This document shows positions 18,145 through 28,038 of a stretch of 64,000 nucleotides of DNA, piece after piece; the stretch's first letter is position 1, and each line of letters starts with the position of its first letter. Location of the stretch: contig NZ_FNVY01000004.1 in NCBI RefSeq assembly GCF_900104595.1, positions 930,001-994,000 of the forward strand, in the 5' to 3' direction. Position numbers and translations under genes: made by a program. The notes under the pieces are model-generated. The model had not been told where the DNA came from, made no database searches, and saw nothing but the letters and a program-made list of their open reading frames with translations. This DNA comes from Enterococcus timonensis (lineage in GTDB: Bacteria; Bacillota; Bacilli; Lactobacillales; Enterococcaceae).

Positions 18145-20034
18145 TTAATCTAGTTCTAAAGCGCCGGTGTAAAGTTGATAGTAAACCCCTTTTTCAGCTA
18201 ATAAGCTATCGTGGTCGCCACGTTCAATAATCCGGCCGTGATCTAAGACCATAATTACATCAGAATTTTTAATTGTTGACAGACGATGGGCAATGACAAA
18301 GACAGTCCGTCCATGCATTAATGAGTCCATCCCTGCTTGAACGATGCCTTCTGTTCGAGAATCGATGGAGCTAGTCGCTTCATCCAGAATCATTACCGGC
18401 GGATCAGCAATCGCTGCTCTAGCAATGGCTAATAATTGCCGTTGCCCTTGAGAAAGTCCTTCCCCGTCGCCAGTAATAACTGTGTCATAGCCTTGCGCTA
18501 AGTTTTCGATAAATTCATCAGCATTAGCAAGCTCTGCTGCTTTACGAACTTCTTCATCACTTGCCGTGAGTTTTCCGTAACGAATATTTTCAGCTACCGT
18601 ACCAGTAAATAAATGCGTATCTTGTAAAACAATTCCTAACGAATGACGCAAAGAATTTTTTTTGATTTTTTGAATATTGATTCCGTCATAACGAATTTTA
18701 CCTTCTTGAATATCGTAAAATCGATTAATCAAATTGGTAATGGTCGTTTTCCCAGCACCAGTAGCACCAACGAAGGCGACTTTTTCACCAGGACGGGCGT
18801 AAAGTTGGATGTCTTTTAAAATCATTCGGTCATCGTAATAACCAAAATTTACATCTTCAAACACTACATCACCAGTAAGTTCTGTAAAAGTAATGGTGCC
18901 ATCTTCATGGGGATGTTTCCAAGCCCAGACGCCAGTACGTTCTGGTGTTTCAGTTAATTCGGAACCATTTTTTTGAACGTTAACGAGTGTGACATAACCG
19001 TCGTCCACTTCGCTATGTTCATCCATTAATAAGAAAATCCGATCCGCACCAGCTAGTGCCATAATCACAAAGTTAATTTGTTGAGAAATTTGGGCGATTG
19101 GATTATTTAATGAACGAGACAATTGTAAGAAAGAAGCCAGTTGCCCGACAGTTAATTGAATGGCGCCGCGAACAGATAATAAACCACCAATGACTGCAAT
19201 TAAACAGTATTGAATATTTAACAAGTTCATCATGACTGGCATCAAACTATTGGCCCGCACGTTAGCATTGGTGGCGTTGCTGCGAAGTTCTTCATTTAAC
19301 TTATCAAAGCCTTCCACTGCTTCATTTTCGTGGTTAAATACTTTGACAACTTTTTGACCGTGAATCATTTCTTCAATATAACCATTTACTTTCCCTAAAG
19401 ATTGTTGTTGGGCGCCGAAATATTTGCCGGCTTTACCGGAAATCGAACGAATCGTCACCATCATAATCGAAACAGAGAAAATAACAAAGACAGTCATAGG
19501 AACAGAAACAGAGAACATAGCAATGAAAACCGAGATAAAGGTCACCGCTGCGGCAAATAAATTAGGAATACTTTGGGAAATCATTTGGCGCAAAGTATCA
19601 ATATCATTCGTGTAATGACTCATGATATCCCCTTGGCTCCGTTGATCAAAATAACGAATCGGCAAAGTTTCCATATGAGCAAAAAGATCGTCCCGAATTT
19701 TTTTCTGGGTACCTTGAGAAACAGTCACCATCACATAATTATAAATCCAAGTTGTGATGACCCCCACAAAGTAAATGGCGGCCATAGTGAAAACTGCTGT
19801 AACAAGTCCAGAAAAATCACGACTACCGGTAGTTAACATCGGCGTAATGTAATCATCAATCACCACTTGTAAAAAAAGTGATCCGCGGACATTGGCGTAG
19901 GCGGAAAGCAAAATACAAAGGACCACGACAGTTAATTGAAGTTTGTAATCCGTCCACATATAAGAAAATAAACGTTTTAAAGTGACAGCTGGGCGATTTG
20001 GTCCCCGGAGATTTTGTTTTTTATTATTCTGCAT
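18145..20034 (-). CDS. Heterodimeric ABC exporter, catalytically consensus subunit
   Basis: Half-transporter of 629 residues: six membrane helices (about 40-330) then a nucleotide-binding domain (about 370-620). Walker A GATGAGKTT, Walker B with catalytic glutamate MILDEATSSID and switch histidine IAHRLST are intact, but the signature reads LSQGQ rather than LSGGQ. This pattern belongs to the active-site half of exporters such as LmrCD or EfrCD, which pump drugs or lipids. The start is ATG 20034, overlapping the partner gene by 11 bases; the longer frame to 20085 lies inside the partner. Substrate unknown. Confidence 0.92.
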   Translation of the reverse strand: MQNNKKQNLRGPNRPAVTLKRLFSYMWTDYKLQLTVVVLCILLSAYANVRGSLFLQVVIDDYITPMLTTGSRDFSGLVTAVFTMAAIYFVGVITTWIYNYVMVTVSQGTQKKIRDDLFAHMETLPIRYFDQRSQGDIMSHYTNDIDTLRQMISQSIPNLFAAAVTFISVFIAMFSVSVPMTVFVIFSVSIMMVTIRSISGKAGKYFGAQQQSLGKVNGYIEEMIHGQKVVKVFNHENEAVEGFDKLNEELRSNATNANVRANSLMPVMMNLLNIQYCLIAVIGGLLSVRGAIQLTVGQLASFLQLSRSLNNPIAQISQQINFVIMALAGADRIFLLMDEHSEVDDGYVTLVNVQKNGSELTETPERTGVWAWKHPHEDGTITFTELTGDVVFEDVNFGYYDDRMILKDIQLYARPGEKVAFVGATGAGKTTITNLINRFYDIQEGKIRYDGINIQKIKKNSLRHSLGIVLQDTHLFTGTVAENIRYGKLTASDEEVRKAAELANADEFIENLAQGYDTVITGDGEGLSQGQRQLLAIARAAIADPPVMILDEATSSIDSRTEGIVQAGMDSLMHGRTVFVIAHRLSTIKNSDVIMVLDHGRIIERGDHDSLLAEKGVYYQLYTGALELD

Positions 20035-21760
20035 GGCTACCAAATCCTTTCTGTTGTGTGTCATACATTTCTTGGTAGACATCACTCGTTTTTAATAAAT
20101 CATCGTGTGTTCCGTTAGCAACAATTTTGCCGTGATCTAAAACAAAAATTTGATCAGCATCCATCACTGAATTAATCCGTTGGGCAATAATAAAAGTAGT
20201 GGTGCCAGGAATTTTCGTTTTCAATCCTTGACGAATTTGCGTATCGGTTTTCGTATCGACGGCCGAAGTAGAATCATCTAAAATTAAAATTTTAGGTTTT
20301 TTCAATAAGGCGCGTGCTATGGTTAGCCGTTGTTTTTGACCACCGGAAACATTGGAGCCACCTTGAGCAATAGGATAATTAAATTGTTTTGGCAATTCTT
20401 CAATAAAGGAAGTCGCTTGAGCAATATCAGTCATCTCTTTTAACTCTTGGTCGCTTGCTTGTTCATCGCCCCAACGTAAATTAGAAGCTACCGTGCCTGA
20501 AAACAAGACATTGTTTTGCAAAACCATCGACACATTATCCCGCAAAGTGACTAAATCATAGTCTTTCACATTTTTACCGCCGACTAAAATTTCCCCTTGC
20601 GTTGTATCGTAAAGGCGTGGAATCAGTTGGACTAACGTAGATTTGGCACTCCCTGTTCCGCCGACAATCCCCACCACTTCGCCAGGTTTAATCGCTAAGG
20701 AAACATTTTTTAAGGCCATTTTTTCTGGATCATCGTTGTAACTGAAAGAAACATTTTTAAATTCAACAGACCCGTCTGCCACGTCAGTTAAAGCAACCTC
20801 GTTGTTTTTCAAATCAGATTGTTCTTCTAAAACTTCCACAATCCGTTCGCTACTCGTGCGGGCAATCAGCACCATGACAAAAATCATGGATAACATATTT
20901 AAACTCATCAACGTTTGCGTAGCGTAAGTGAACATCGACACCAATTCCCCTGTGCTCATGGAACCATCGACAATCAAATGAGCCCCAAACCAAGACAAGA
21001 GTAACATCGTAGTATACATACAAAATTGCAACATCGGTGTATTAAAGGCAACCGTTTTTTCAGCTTTTGAAAATAATTGATAAATTTCTTTGGAAACTTT
21101 TTTAAATTTGCCGATTTCATGATCTTCACGAACGTAAGATTTCACGACGCGAATCCCTTGCAAATTTTCTTGAACAACATTGTTCATTTTGTCATACGTC
21201 CGAAAAACTTTTTCAAATAAGGGATGAGCTAAACGGACTACAACATATAATCCGACACCCAAAATTGGCAAAATTACTAAAAAGGTCAAGGCCAATTCAG
21301 CATTAATGGTAAAACTCATAATCAATGAGAAAATCAACATTAATGGTGAGCGGATCAGCATCCGAATAATCATTTGATAAGCATTTTGAACATTAGTAAC
21401 ATCCGTTGTTAGACGGGTCACTAAACTATTGGTGGAAAAGCGATCAATATTGGAAAAAGAAAAACTTTGGATATTTTTAAACATCGCCCCTCGTAAATTT
21501 TTGGCAAATCCAGCTGAGGCAATGGCAGCAAAACGCCCCGACATTGTGCCAAAAAAAAGAGCCACAAGGGCACAAACAAGTAAAATCGCCCCATAAAATA
21601 AAATTGCACCTTGATCTTGTTTTTGAATTCCTTGGTCAATAAGAGCAGCAATAATTAAAGGGATAATAATATCCAGAATCACTTCACCCAGCACCATAAT
21701 CGGTGTGAGAATCGATGTTTTCTTATATTCTCCAATCTGTCGTGCTAAAACTTTGATCAT
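20024..21760 (-). CDS. Heterodimeric ABC exporter, degenerate-site subunit
   Basis: 578 residues with six helices and one nucleotide-binding domain. Walker A is GGTGSAKST and the signature VSGGQKQRL is canonical. The residue after Walker B is aspartate (LILDDSTSAVD) and the switch histidine is glutamine (IAQRINS). Together with the partner's altered signature this yields one consensus and one degenerate ATP site, as known for heterodimeric exporters. The start is ATG 21760 with GGAGG six bases upstream. First gene of the pair. Confidence 0.92.
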   Translation of the reverse strand: MIKVLARQIGEYKKTSILTPIMVLGEVILDIIIPLIIAALIDQGIQKQDQGAILFYGAILLVCALVALFFGTMSGRFAAIASAGFAKNLRGAMFKNIQSFSFSNIDRFSTNSLVTRLTTDVTNVQNAYQMIIRMLIRSPLMLIFSLIMSFTINAELALTFLVILPILGVGLYVVVRLAHPLFEKVFRTYDKMNNVVQENLQGIRVVKSYVREDHEIGKFKKVSKEIYQLFSKAEKTVAFNTPMLQFCMYTTMLLLSWFGAHLIVDGSMSTGELVSMFTYATQTLMSLNMLSMIFVMVLIARTSSERIVEVLEEQSDLKNNEVALTDVADGSVEFKNVSFSYNDDPEKMALKNVSLAIKPGEVVGIVGGTGSAKSTLVQLIPRLYDTTQGEILVGGKNVKDYDLVTLRDNVSMVLQNNVLFSGTVASNLRWGDEQASDQELKEMTDIAQATSFIEELPKQFNYPIAQGGSNVSGGQKQRLTIARALLKKPKILILDDSTSAVDTKTDTQIRQGLKTKIPGTTTFIIAQRINSVMDADQIFVLDHGKIVANGTHDDLLKTSDVYQEMYDTQQKGFGSHAE

Positions 21761-21979
21761 GTAAAGCCTCCATTCTTTCAAACATTACTTAAGTAAAAAT
21801 TCCTAAAAAACCACTGATGAAAATTTTTGACTCTTAGCAATTATAAACTATAATTTATAGATTAAGCAAGCATTTTAGCCTCGAGAAATCTTGTTTTCTT
21901 TCATGAGAACCGTGTCATTTCAATCTTTCTTCGCGGTGACTCTCCTTTTTCATTTTCACTTTTGGAGGAGGCAAAGTGT

Positions 21980-22008
21980 TTGACCGGACCTAGTTGGAAT
22001 TTTATACT
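21980..22008 (+). promoter_or_regulatory. Promoter of the flavin-binding protein gene
   Basis: TTGACC (21980-21985), 17 bases, TATACT (22003-22008). It overlaps a short GGAGGAGG-led frame (GTG TTT GAC CGG ACC TAG) that is probably chance. Confidence 0.75.
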
Positions 22009-22083
22009 GAAGAAGTAAAAAGCATTTCAAAAAATAAAATAACTGGTGTTCAACAAAAGAGCACACAATTGAAGGAGGATTAT

Positions 22084-22461
22084 ATGTTTACGCAAACTTT
22101 TCTCGATGTTTTAAAATACGAAGGCGTAGTCACTTTAATTACCGAGGCGAATGATGGATTTCATCTGGCTAACACGTGGAATTCTTATATCCGTGTTGCT
22201 GATAATCAGGAAGATACATTATATATTCCCGCTGCTGGCATGCACGCGATTGAAAAAGATATTAATCAAAATCCAGAAGTCTTAATGGTCATTGGTGCCC
22301 GAGAAGTCACCGGCTTAATTGGACCGGGAACCGGATTTCATTTGACGGCAGAAGCAAGTTTCTTAGACGATGGAAAAATATATGACCAAATGCATACTGA
22401 ATTTCCATTTTTAACTCGGGTCTTAGTTTTAACTGGAAAAAAATTAGCTCAAAAAATTTAA
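22084..22461 (+). CDS. Pyridoxamine 5'-phosphate oxidase-like FMN-binding protein
   Basis: 125 residues with a split-barrel flavin-binding fold. The pattern VVTLITEANDGFHLANTW, then YIPAAGMHAIEKDI and MVIGAREVTG, fits small PNPOx-like proteins. The true start is ATG 22084, 7 bases after GGAGG; an earlier in-frame start at 21994 lies in the promoter. Substrate unknown. Ends at a shared terminator. Confidence 0.75.
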   Translation: MFTQTFLDVLKYEGVVTLITEANDGFHLANTWNSYIRVADNQEDTLYIPAAGMHAIEKDINQNPEVLMVIGAREVTGLIGPGTGFHLTAEASFLDDGKIYDQMHTEFPFLTRVLVLTGKKLAQKI

Positions 22462-22464
22462 ATA

Positions 22465-22510
22465 AAAGCTGGAACAAAAAAGAAAATTCTTTTTTGTTCC
22501 AGCTTTTTTT
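22465..22510. terminator. Bidirectional terminator
   Basis: AAAAGCTGGAACAAAAAAG pairs with CTTTTTTGTTCCAGCTTTT; serves the flavoprotein gene and the convergent small gene. Confidence 0.85.
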
Positions 22511-22784
22511 ATTTCGTCACGGGTGAAAAATCAATTAATTTTTCATCGGCGATCACCGCTACTCCGCGCATTTTTTCTTTTAACTCTTGATACATCGCCG
22601 GCTTAGCTGTCACAGTGAAGATTCCATTTTTAGTTTGTAAAGTTACTTTTTTTAGTTTTGAATCGACGGTTAAGATTTCAGCAAACATTTCGACTGTCCG
22701 TCTGTTCAATTTTACTTGGCGAAACTTTTTGACTAGAAGAATGAAAAAAACAAGCGCAATGACAGTAACAACAAAATAACCCAT
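22509..22784 (-). CDS. Small membrane-anchored protein, unknown
   Basis: 91 residues. One N-terminal membrane helix (about 2-18) is followed by a basic stretch and a soluble domain of beta character (VTLQTKNGIFTVTAKPAMY). GGAGGT stands before the ATG. Not recognised; the form is like small single-pass proteins of the YtxH/DUF type but without a clear match. It has its own terminators on both sides. Confidence 0.6.
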   Translation of the reverse strand: MGYFVVTVIALVFFILLVKKFRQVKLNRRTVEMFAEILTVDSKLKKVTLQTKNGIFTVTAKPAMYQELKEKMRGVAVIADEKLIDFSPVTK

Positions 22785-22793
22785 TTGACCTCC

Positions 22794-22821
22794 AAAAAAA
22801 AGATGAGTCGCCTCATCTTTA
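22794..22821 (-). terminator. Terminator after mazF
   Basis: AGATGAG, loop GCGA, CTCATCT and a T run on the minus strand. Confidence 0.85.
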
Positions 22822-22824
22822 AGT

Positions 22825-23199
22825 TTATGTATTGATTTCTATTCCGATTGGCGCTACTTGCTCCACGCCTAAGCTAATTTTCAATGCTTGATCGACTTGC
22901 GCCATCAATTCCACCGACAAATGACAAACCCGTTCTTTTAAACGTGACTTATCAATGGTGCGGATTTGTTCCGTTAAAATAACCGAATCTTTTTCGATAC
23001 CTGTTTGCTCGGCGTTAATCCCGATATGGGTGGGTAATTTTGGTTTAGCCATTTTCGCTGTGATGGCCGCCACAATAACTGTTGGCGAAAAATGATTTCC
23101 TAAATTATTTTGCACAATAAGCACCGGGCGCACGCCCCCTTGCTCGCTTCCAATGACCGGCGAAAGGTCAGCAAAATATATATCGCCTCTTTTGACCAA
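22825..23199 (-). CDS. mazF: MazF/NdoA-family endoribonuclease toxin
   Basis: mRNA interferase of 124 residues, closely like Bacillus NdoA (EndoA): [19 protein letters not shown], then VRPVLIVQN, an [11 protein letters not shown] strand, KLPTHI and [13 protein letters not shown]. The active-site arginine in GGVRP and the threonine in AAITA are present. It starts with TTG at 23199 after AGGAGG. It lies 35 bases after alr. In Bacillus the antitoxin gene sits between alr and the toxin; here there is no room for one. Confidence 0.93.
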   Translation of the reverse strand: MVKRGDIYFADLSPVIGSEQGGVRPVLIVQNNLGNHFSPTVIVAAITAKMAKPKLPTHIGINAEQTGIEKDSVILTEQIRTIDKSRLKERVCHLSVELMAQVDQALKISLGVEQVAPIGIEINT

Positions 23200-23234
23200 A
23201 TTTTCACCTCCTAACTTTCTTTAAAATGAAAAGA

Positions 23235-24377
23235 TTATTTTTGATCGCGCTCCCCTAAGTAAATGCGTGGCAGGCGATCAGATAATAAACAGCAAATTTC
23301 GTAATGAATCGTTTTCGCGAAATCGGCTACATCTTGTGCTGACACTATTTTACCACGATTCTCACCAATTAAGGTAACTTTTGTGCCCAAGGGAAATTTT
23401 TTCGGCAAATGAATCATTAATTGATCCATATTAATCCGTCCAACAATTTCGCACAGCTCGCCTTCTACTAACACATGAAATCCTTGCAAACTTCGTAAAT
23501 ATCCATCGGCATAACCAATGGGCACGGTGCCAATCCATTGTGGACAGTCGGTCGTATACGTTTTGCCATAACTAATGCCCGTATCAGCTGGTACTAATTT
23601 TACTTGAATTAATTCGCTCACCAGTTCCAAAGCCGGCTGCAAATTCACCGGTAGTACTAGCGCGCTACCTGAAGGATTCAAGCCGTACATACTAATACCC
23701 ATCCGAATCATATTGCCCACTCCGGCTTCATGCCAAAGAGCCGCGGCTGAATTACTGGAATGAACATAACGAGGCAATTGTGGCAAAGTGTCTAATAATT
23801 TTTTAAAGGTAGAAAGTTGATGTTGATAATATTCTTCATCGGCCTCATCCGCGGTAGCAAAATGAGTAAAAATACCTTCCAATTCCAATTGCGGATGATC
23901 GGAAATTATTTGAGCAGCTTTTTGCAAACTTTTTTCATCAAAGAAACCAATCCGGCCCATGCCAGAATCAATTTTCAAATGAAGTTTCAATGGTTTTTGT
24001 ATAGACAAATGATTTATTTGCGCCAACACTTGATCCAACCATTCCTGATTGCCGCAAGTCACTGATAAATTATTTTCACTTGCTAATGATAAAAATTGCG
24101 GATCAACCATATTTAAAATTAAAATCGGTTCAGTGATCCCATTTTCTCGCAAATGCAACGCTTCGTCTAAAAGTGCGACACAAAAACCAGTCACGCCAGC
24201 TTTTAACGCCGCTTTCGCCACGGCCAAATCTCCATGACCATAACCATTCGCTTTCACCACGGCAAAAATTTCTTTATCCGGAGCAATTATTTTTCGTTGG
24301 GATAAAATATTTTCAGTAATCTTTTGTGGATCTACAATAATGCGGGTGGGTCGATGCCATCCTGTAATCATATCCAT
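23235..24377 (-). CDS. alr: Alanine racemase
   Basis: PLP enzyme making D-Ala for peptidoglycan; 380 residues. The PLP lysine is in FAVVKANGYGHG, the catalytic tyrosine in IRMGISMYGLNPSG, and GTVPIGYADGYLR and GRINMDQLMI are family motifs. ATG 24377 is used; ATG 24371 is an alternative and the ribosome site (AAAGAAG) is modest. It lies after acpS and before mazF, the familiar acpS-alr-mazF order. Confidence 0.95.
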   Translation of the reverse strand: MDMITGWHRPTRIIVDPQKITENILSQRKIIAPDKEIFAVVKANGYGHGDLAVAKAALKAGVTGFCVALLDEALHLRENGITEPILILNMVDPQFLSLASENNLSVTCGNQEWLDQVLAQINHLSIQKPLKLHLKIDSGMGRIGFFDEKSLQKAAQIISDHPQLELEGIFTHFATADEADEEYYQHQLSTFKKLLDTLPQLPRYVHSSNSAAALWHEAGVGNMIRMGISMYGLNPSGSALVLPVNLQPALELVSELIQVKLVPADTGISYGKTYTTDCPQWIGTVPIGYADGYLRSLQGFHVLVEGELCEIVGRINMDQLMIHLPKKFPLGTKVTLIGENRGKIVSAQDVADFAKTIHYEICCLLSDRLPRIYLGERDQK

Positions 24378-24440
24378 TCTTCTTTCATTTTCATCTTAGT
24401 TTTCTGTATATATTGTCGCGGTCCCTAAATTTTTGGTAAA

Positions 24441-24791
24441 TTAATTTTCTAAAATAACTTGGGCCATAGCGGCATGTTCCGTATGGGTAATTGTTACAAA
24501 ATTCTTCCCAGAAAATGGTGATTGTGCTAAATAAGGCTGTCCATTTTTGTGATTTAAAATTTCAATATCTTGAAAACTTACAGCGCCAATACCGGTGCCG
24601 TAAGCTTTACTAAAAGCTTCTTTTCCAGCAAAACGCCCGGCGAGAAATTCTAGTTGACGCCTTTTTGAAAAATGTTCATAGATCCGTAATTCTTCGGTTG
24701 TTAAAATTCGTTGTGGAAAACGCGGCTGTTCTTCGATAATTATTTTTAAACGTCCAAGTTCTACTAAATCAAGACCAATCCCATAAATCAA
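24441..24791 (-). CDS. acpS: Holo-[acyl-carrier-protein] synthase
   Basis: Transfers 4'-phosphopantetheine from CoA to acyl carrier protein; 116 residues. The signature GIGLDLVELGRL and FLAGRFAGKEAFSKAYGTG carry the metal-binding Asp and Glu. The start is TTG 24791, just after a run AGGGGGGG; the longer frame to 24824 reads through that site. First gene of the acpS-alr-mazF group. Confidence 0.94.
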   Translation of the reverse strand: MIYGIGLDLVELGRLKIIIEEQPRFPQRILTTEELRIYEHFSKRRQLEFLAGRFAGKEAFSKAYGTGIGAVSFQDIEILNHKNGQPYLAQSPFSGKNFVTITHTEHAAMAQVILEN

Positions 24792-24843
24792 AACGTCCCC
24801 CCCTGTTCTTAACCATTTTACCAAATTATCGAAAAAAAGACAG

Positions 24844-24876
24844 AAAAAAATCGCCCACCTTGCGGCTAGCGATTTT
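24844..24876 (-). terminator. Terminator after cshA
   Basis: AAAATCGC pairs with GCGATTTT around a GC-rich loop, then T run, minus strand. Confidence 0.75.
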
Positions 24877-24892
24877 GATTGACCTTTATATG

Positions 24893-26488
24893 TTAACCTT
24901 CATTTTTTTGACGGACGGTGAATTTCCGGTCGCCACTACGATTGCTGGATTTAGAAGCGGGTTTGCCACTTTTATCCGCATTTTTTTTGCGATCGTAATT
25001 TTTACCTTCGTATTTCCCTTTACTGCTGCCGCCACGTTCGCCATCTTTTTTATAACGATCGTCGCGTTTGCGATTCTTGTCTTTATTGTAAGGAGGACGA
25101 CCGTCACGAGAATTCCCGCGGGCACCATCTTTATGATTGGTAGAACGATTGTTTTTGCCGAATTTTTTACCAGTCAAAGGACGTTCTGGTGTGATTTTCA
25201 CTGGAATAGCGGTTGCTGGTTTTGCTAAAGTTTTTAACAATAGCGCAACTAAATCTTTTGCTTCGTATTTTTCAACGAGAGATTCAGCTGTTTCCATGTA
25301 GAAATCTAAACCATTTTCATCTAACTTAGCTTCAATTTCTTCAACGGCAGCACCCAATTGACCTTCCAACGCTTCTTTTTCCGTTGGTGGACGCAAAGGT
25401 TCCATTTTTTTCTTAGTTAAATCTTCAATCACGTGCAAGTAGCCCATTTCGTTAGGCGTTACTAGCGTTACAGAAACCCCGGATTTACCGGCCCGACCTG
25501 TCCGACCAATCCGGTGAACATAACTTTCAGGATCTTGGGGAATATCGTAGTTGTAAACGTGAGTCACGCCAGAAATATCTAAGCCACGAGCTGCAACGTC
25601 TGTCGCTACTAAAATATCTAATTGACCACTCTTGAAACTTTTCAAAACGCTCATCCGTTTTTGTTGAGACAAGTCGCCATGAATACCTTCCGCTTTGTAG
25701 CCGCGCATTTCAAGACCACGAGCTAATTCGTCAACCCGACGTTTTGTCCGGCCAAAAATAATCGTTAATTCTGGTGATTGAACATCGAATAAACGAGTCA
25801 TCACATCAAATTTTTCAAATTCTTTTGCCCGCACATAATATTGTTCAATATGTTCAGCGGTCATTTGTTTAGTTTTAATTTTGACATGTTCGGGATTTTT
25901 CATAAAGTGCACACCAATGCGTTTGATAGCATCAGGCATCGTTGCTGAAAACAGTAACGTTTGGCGTTCTTCTGGCACTTCTTTGATGATTTTTTCAATA
26001 TCTTCTAAAAAGCCCATGTTTAACATTTCGTCGCCTTCATCTAAAACTAAGGTTTCCACCGTAGCTAGTTTCAAAGTGTGGCGATTAATATGGTCTAACA
26101 GACGTCCGGGTGTCCCCACAACGATATGTGGATGATCTTTTAAGCCCCGAATTTGGCGAGAAATATCTGCGCCACCATAGACGACTTGGACTTTGATTTT
26201 TTTGTCACGGCCTAAGCGATACAACTCTTCTTGAGTTTGAATGGCTAATTCCCGTGTTGGGGCAATCACTAACCCTTGTAAATTGTTTGACTTAACATCA
26301 ATTTTTTGAATCATAGGCAGGCCAAAAGCCGCGGTTTTCCCGGTCCCCGTCTGTGCTTGTCCAATTACGTCACGTCCTGCAAGTGCTAGTGGAATCGTTG
26401 CTTCTTGGATTGGGGTTGCTTCTTCAAACCCGGCTTTTTCAACGGCACTTAGTAAATCCTTTGCTAAGCCTAGTTCACGAAATTTCAA
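24893..26488 (-). CDS. cshA: DEAD-box RNA helicase
   Basis: ATP-dependent RNA helicase of the CshA type, active in cold adaptation, ribosome assembly and RNA decay; 531 residues. Motifs in order: Q motif with [38 protein letters not shown], a DEGD variant of the DEAD box ([14 protein letters not shown]), SAT, and the C-terminal [10 protein letters not shown]. From about residue 430 the tail is a basic, Gly/Arg/Lys/Asp-rich disordered region typical of RNA-binding extensions. The DEGD in place of DEAD is a real departure but is seen in some CshA-like proteins. GGAGGA precedes the ATG. Confidence 0.94.
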   Translation of the reverse strand: MKFRELGLAKDLLSAVEKAGFEEATPIQEATIPLALAGRDVIGQAQTGTGKTAAFGLPMIQKIDVKSNNLQGLVIAPTRELAIQTQEELYRLGRDKKIKVQVVYGGADISRQIRGLKDHPHIVVGTPGRLLDHINRHTLKLATVETLVLDEGDEMLNMGFLEDIEKIIKEVPEERQTLLFSATMPDAIKRIGVHFMKNPEHVKIKTKQMTAEHIEQYYVRAKEFEKFDVMTRLFDVQSPELTIIFGRTKRRVDELARGLEMRGYKAEGIHGDLSQQKRMSVLKSFKSGQLDILVATDVAARGLDISGVTHVYNYDIPQDPESYVHRIGRTGRAGKSGVSVTLVTPNEMGYLHVIEDLTKKKMEPLRPPTEKEALEGQLGAAVEEIEAKLDENGLDFYMETAESLVEKYEAKDLVALLLKTLAKPATAIPVKITPERPLTGKKFGKNNRSTNHKDGARGNSRDGRPPYNKDKNRKRDDRYKKDGERGGSSKGKYEGKNYDRKKNADKSGKPASKSSNRSGDRKFTVRQKNEG

Positions 26489-26574
26489 ATATTGTTCCTC
26501 CTGAAAAATTTATTTTATCTTAATAGAATTACCTAGAACGACAAGTTATCATACCACGAAAAAAAAGTTTTTGC

Positions 26575-26617
26575 AAAAAGTCCGGTTCGCTTTCATTTTA
26601 AAGCGGACCAGACTTTC
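26575..26617 (-). terminator. Terminator after murF
   Basis: On the minus strand AAAGTC-GGT-CGCTTT pairs with AAAGCG-ACC-GACTTT, followed by T-rich sequence. Confidence 0.75.
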
Positions 26618-26629
26618 CCTTGAATTCCC

Positions 26630-28030
26630 TTACTTTTCGCTACAAATTTTTTCAACCACTTCATCTAGGTGCATGCCGTTGGAACCTTTTACTACGACAA
26701 AATCTCCTGAATGTAAAGTTTTTGTTAAATCGTTTAGCAACTGTTCTTTTTCGGCAACTGGATAATAATGCAATTTTGCTCCATATTTTGAAGAAAGTTC
26801 CGTTGCTAAATGTTGCATTTCTGTCCCAAAAAGAAAAACTTCTTGAATTTTTTCTGGCTCTAAAAATTTATTTAAGCCCGCATGAAGTTGGGCGGATTGT
26901 TCGCCAAGTTCTAACATATCCCCTAAGACGGCCACTTTTTTACCGGTAGACTGTAGTTTAGAAAAACTAGTTAAAACTAGCGACATCGCCGTGGGATTGG
27001 CATTGTAGACATCACTTAAAATATCGATGCCATTGTGTTGCAGCCACTGACTGCGGTTGGCGGTTAATTTTACTTGGGCTAATCCTTTTTGAATTTCATC
27101 AGCGCTTAAGCCAAATTTTTTCCCGAAGAAAGCAGCGATTAAGGCATTTTTTACATTAAATGTACCAGAAACGGGAATTGTAAAAATAGTCTCACCTAAA
27201 AAATTCAACGTAAAACTTGTTTCGTGTTGCGTTTCTTTAATGACCTCAGCTTTTAAATCACTTGCGCCTGGGCCTAATTGGAAAGTGTACACTTTTTGGG
27301 CAATTTTTTTTGTTAAAGGCGTTAAAAGTGGTTCATCGCCTGGAACTAATAAAAATCCGTCCGCTGCTAAGCCATCGACAATTTCCATTTTTGCTTGGGC
27401 GATCCCGCCGCGATTTTTAAAATATTCCAAGTGACTTTCGCCAATCAACGTAATCGCCGCCGCTTCTGGTTGGGCCAATTGCGTTAAGACCGAAATTTCG
27501 CCGGCGTGGTCCATCCCCATTTCTAACACTAACACTTCCGTTGTTTTTGGCATATGCAAAATAGTGTAAGGCAACCCCAATTGATTATTGTAATTGCCCT
27601 GGGTTTTATAAGTCTGAAATTTTTGAGCTAAGACAGATTCGGTCATATCCTTCGTCGTAGTTTTTCCGTTGGATCCAGTAATAGCAATCACTTTTGGCGC
27701 GATTTTTTTCAAATATGCTTTGGCAATTTTTTTAAAAGCTGCTTCAGTATCGTCTACTTTAAAAAAAGGAATTTCTGGCAAATCACTCTTCCGACTCCAT
27801 AAAGTGGCCACCGCCCCGTTATCAACGGCGGCTTTTAAATAATCGTGGCCATCACTTTGACCAATAATCGGCACAAACAAAGAACCGGACCGACATTTTC
27901 TAGAATCAAATTCGACTGAAGAAATCTCAACTGCCATCTCGTCTGAATTCTTACCCGCAATCTCGTCGACCTCGGATGCCTCTGACGTTATTTGTCCTAA
28001 AATTTTTGCTACTTCAGAAAAAGTAAACAT
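26630..28030 (-). CDS. murF: UDP-MurNAc-tripeptide:D-Ala-D-Ala ligase
   Basis: Last cytoplasmic peptide-adding step of peptidoglycan synthesis: joins D-Ala-D-Ala to the UDP-MurNAc-tripeptide. 466 residues with the three Mur ligase domains: FDSRKCRSGSLFVP, ATP loop ITGSNGKTTTKDM, TQGNYNNQLGLPYT, EMGMDHAGEI, NRSQW and DVYNANPTAM. It follows ddl by 8 bases, so ligand and ligase are made together. A terminator ends the pair. Confidence 0.96.
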   Translation of the reverse strand: MFTFSEVAKILGQITSEASEVDEIAGKNSDEMAVEISSVEFDSRKCRSGSLFVPIIGQSDGHDYLKAAVDNGAVATLWSRKSDLPEIPFFKVDDTEAAFKKIAKAYLKKIAPKVIAITGSNGKTTTKDMTESVLAQKFQTYKTQGNYNNQLGLPYTILHMPKTTEVLVLEMGMDHAGEISVLTQLAQPEAAAITLIGESHLEYFKNRGGIAQAKMEIVDGLAADGFLLVPGDEPLLTPLTKKIAQKVYTFQLGPGASDLKAEVIKETQHETSFTLNFLGETIFTIPVSGTFNVKNALIAAFFGKKFGLSADEIQKGLAQVKLTANRSQWLQHNGIDILSDVYNANPTAMSLVLTSFSKLQSTGKKVAVLGDMLELGEQSAQLHAGLNKFLEPEKIQEVFLFGTEMQHLATELSSKYGAKLHYYPVAEKEQLLNDLTKTLHSGDFVVVKGSNGMHLDEVVEKICSEK

Positions 28031-28038
28031 TGGTCCTC

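Noticed and set aside
21971-21994. Five-codon frame after a strong GGAGGAGG ahead of the flavoprotein gene
   Set aside because: It overlaps the -35 of a consensus promoter, so it would not be on the transcript.
23200-23234. Hidden antitoxin between alr and mazF
   Set aside because: The gap is 35 bases and neither flank holds an overlapping small frame with a ribosome site.
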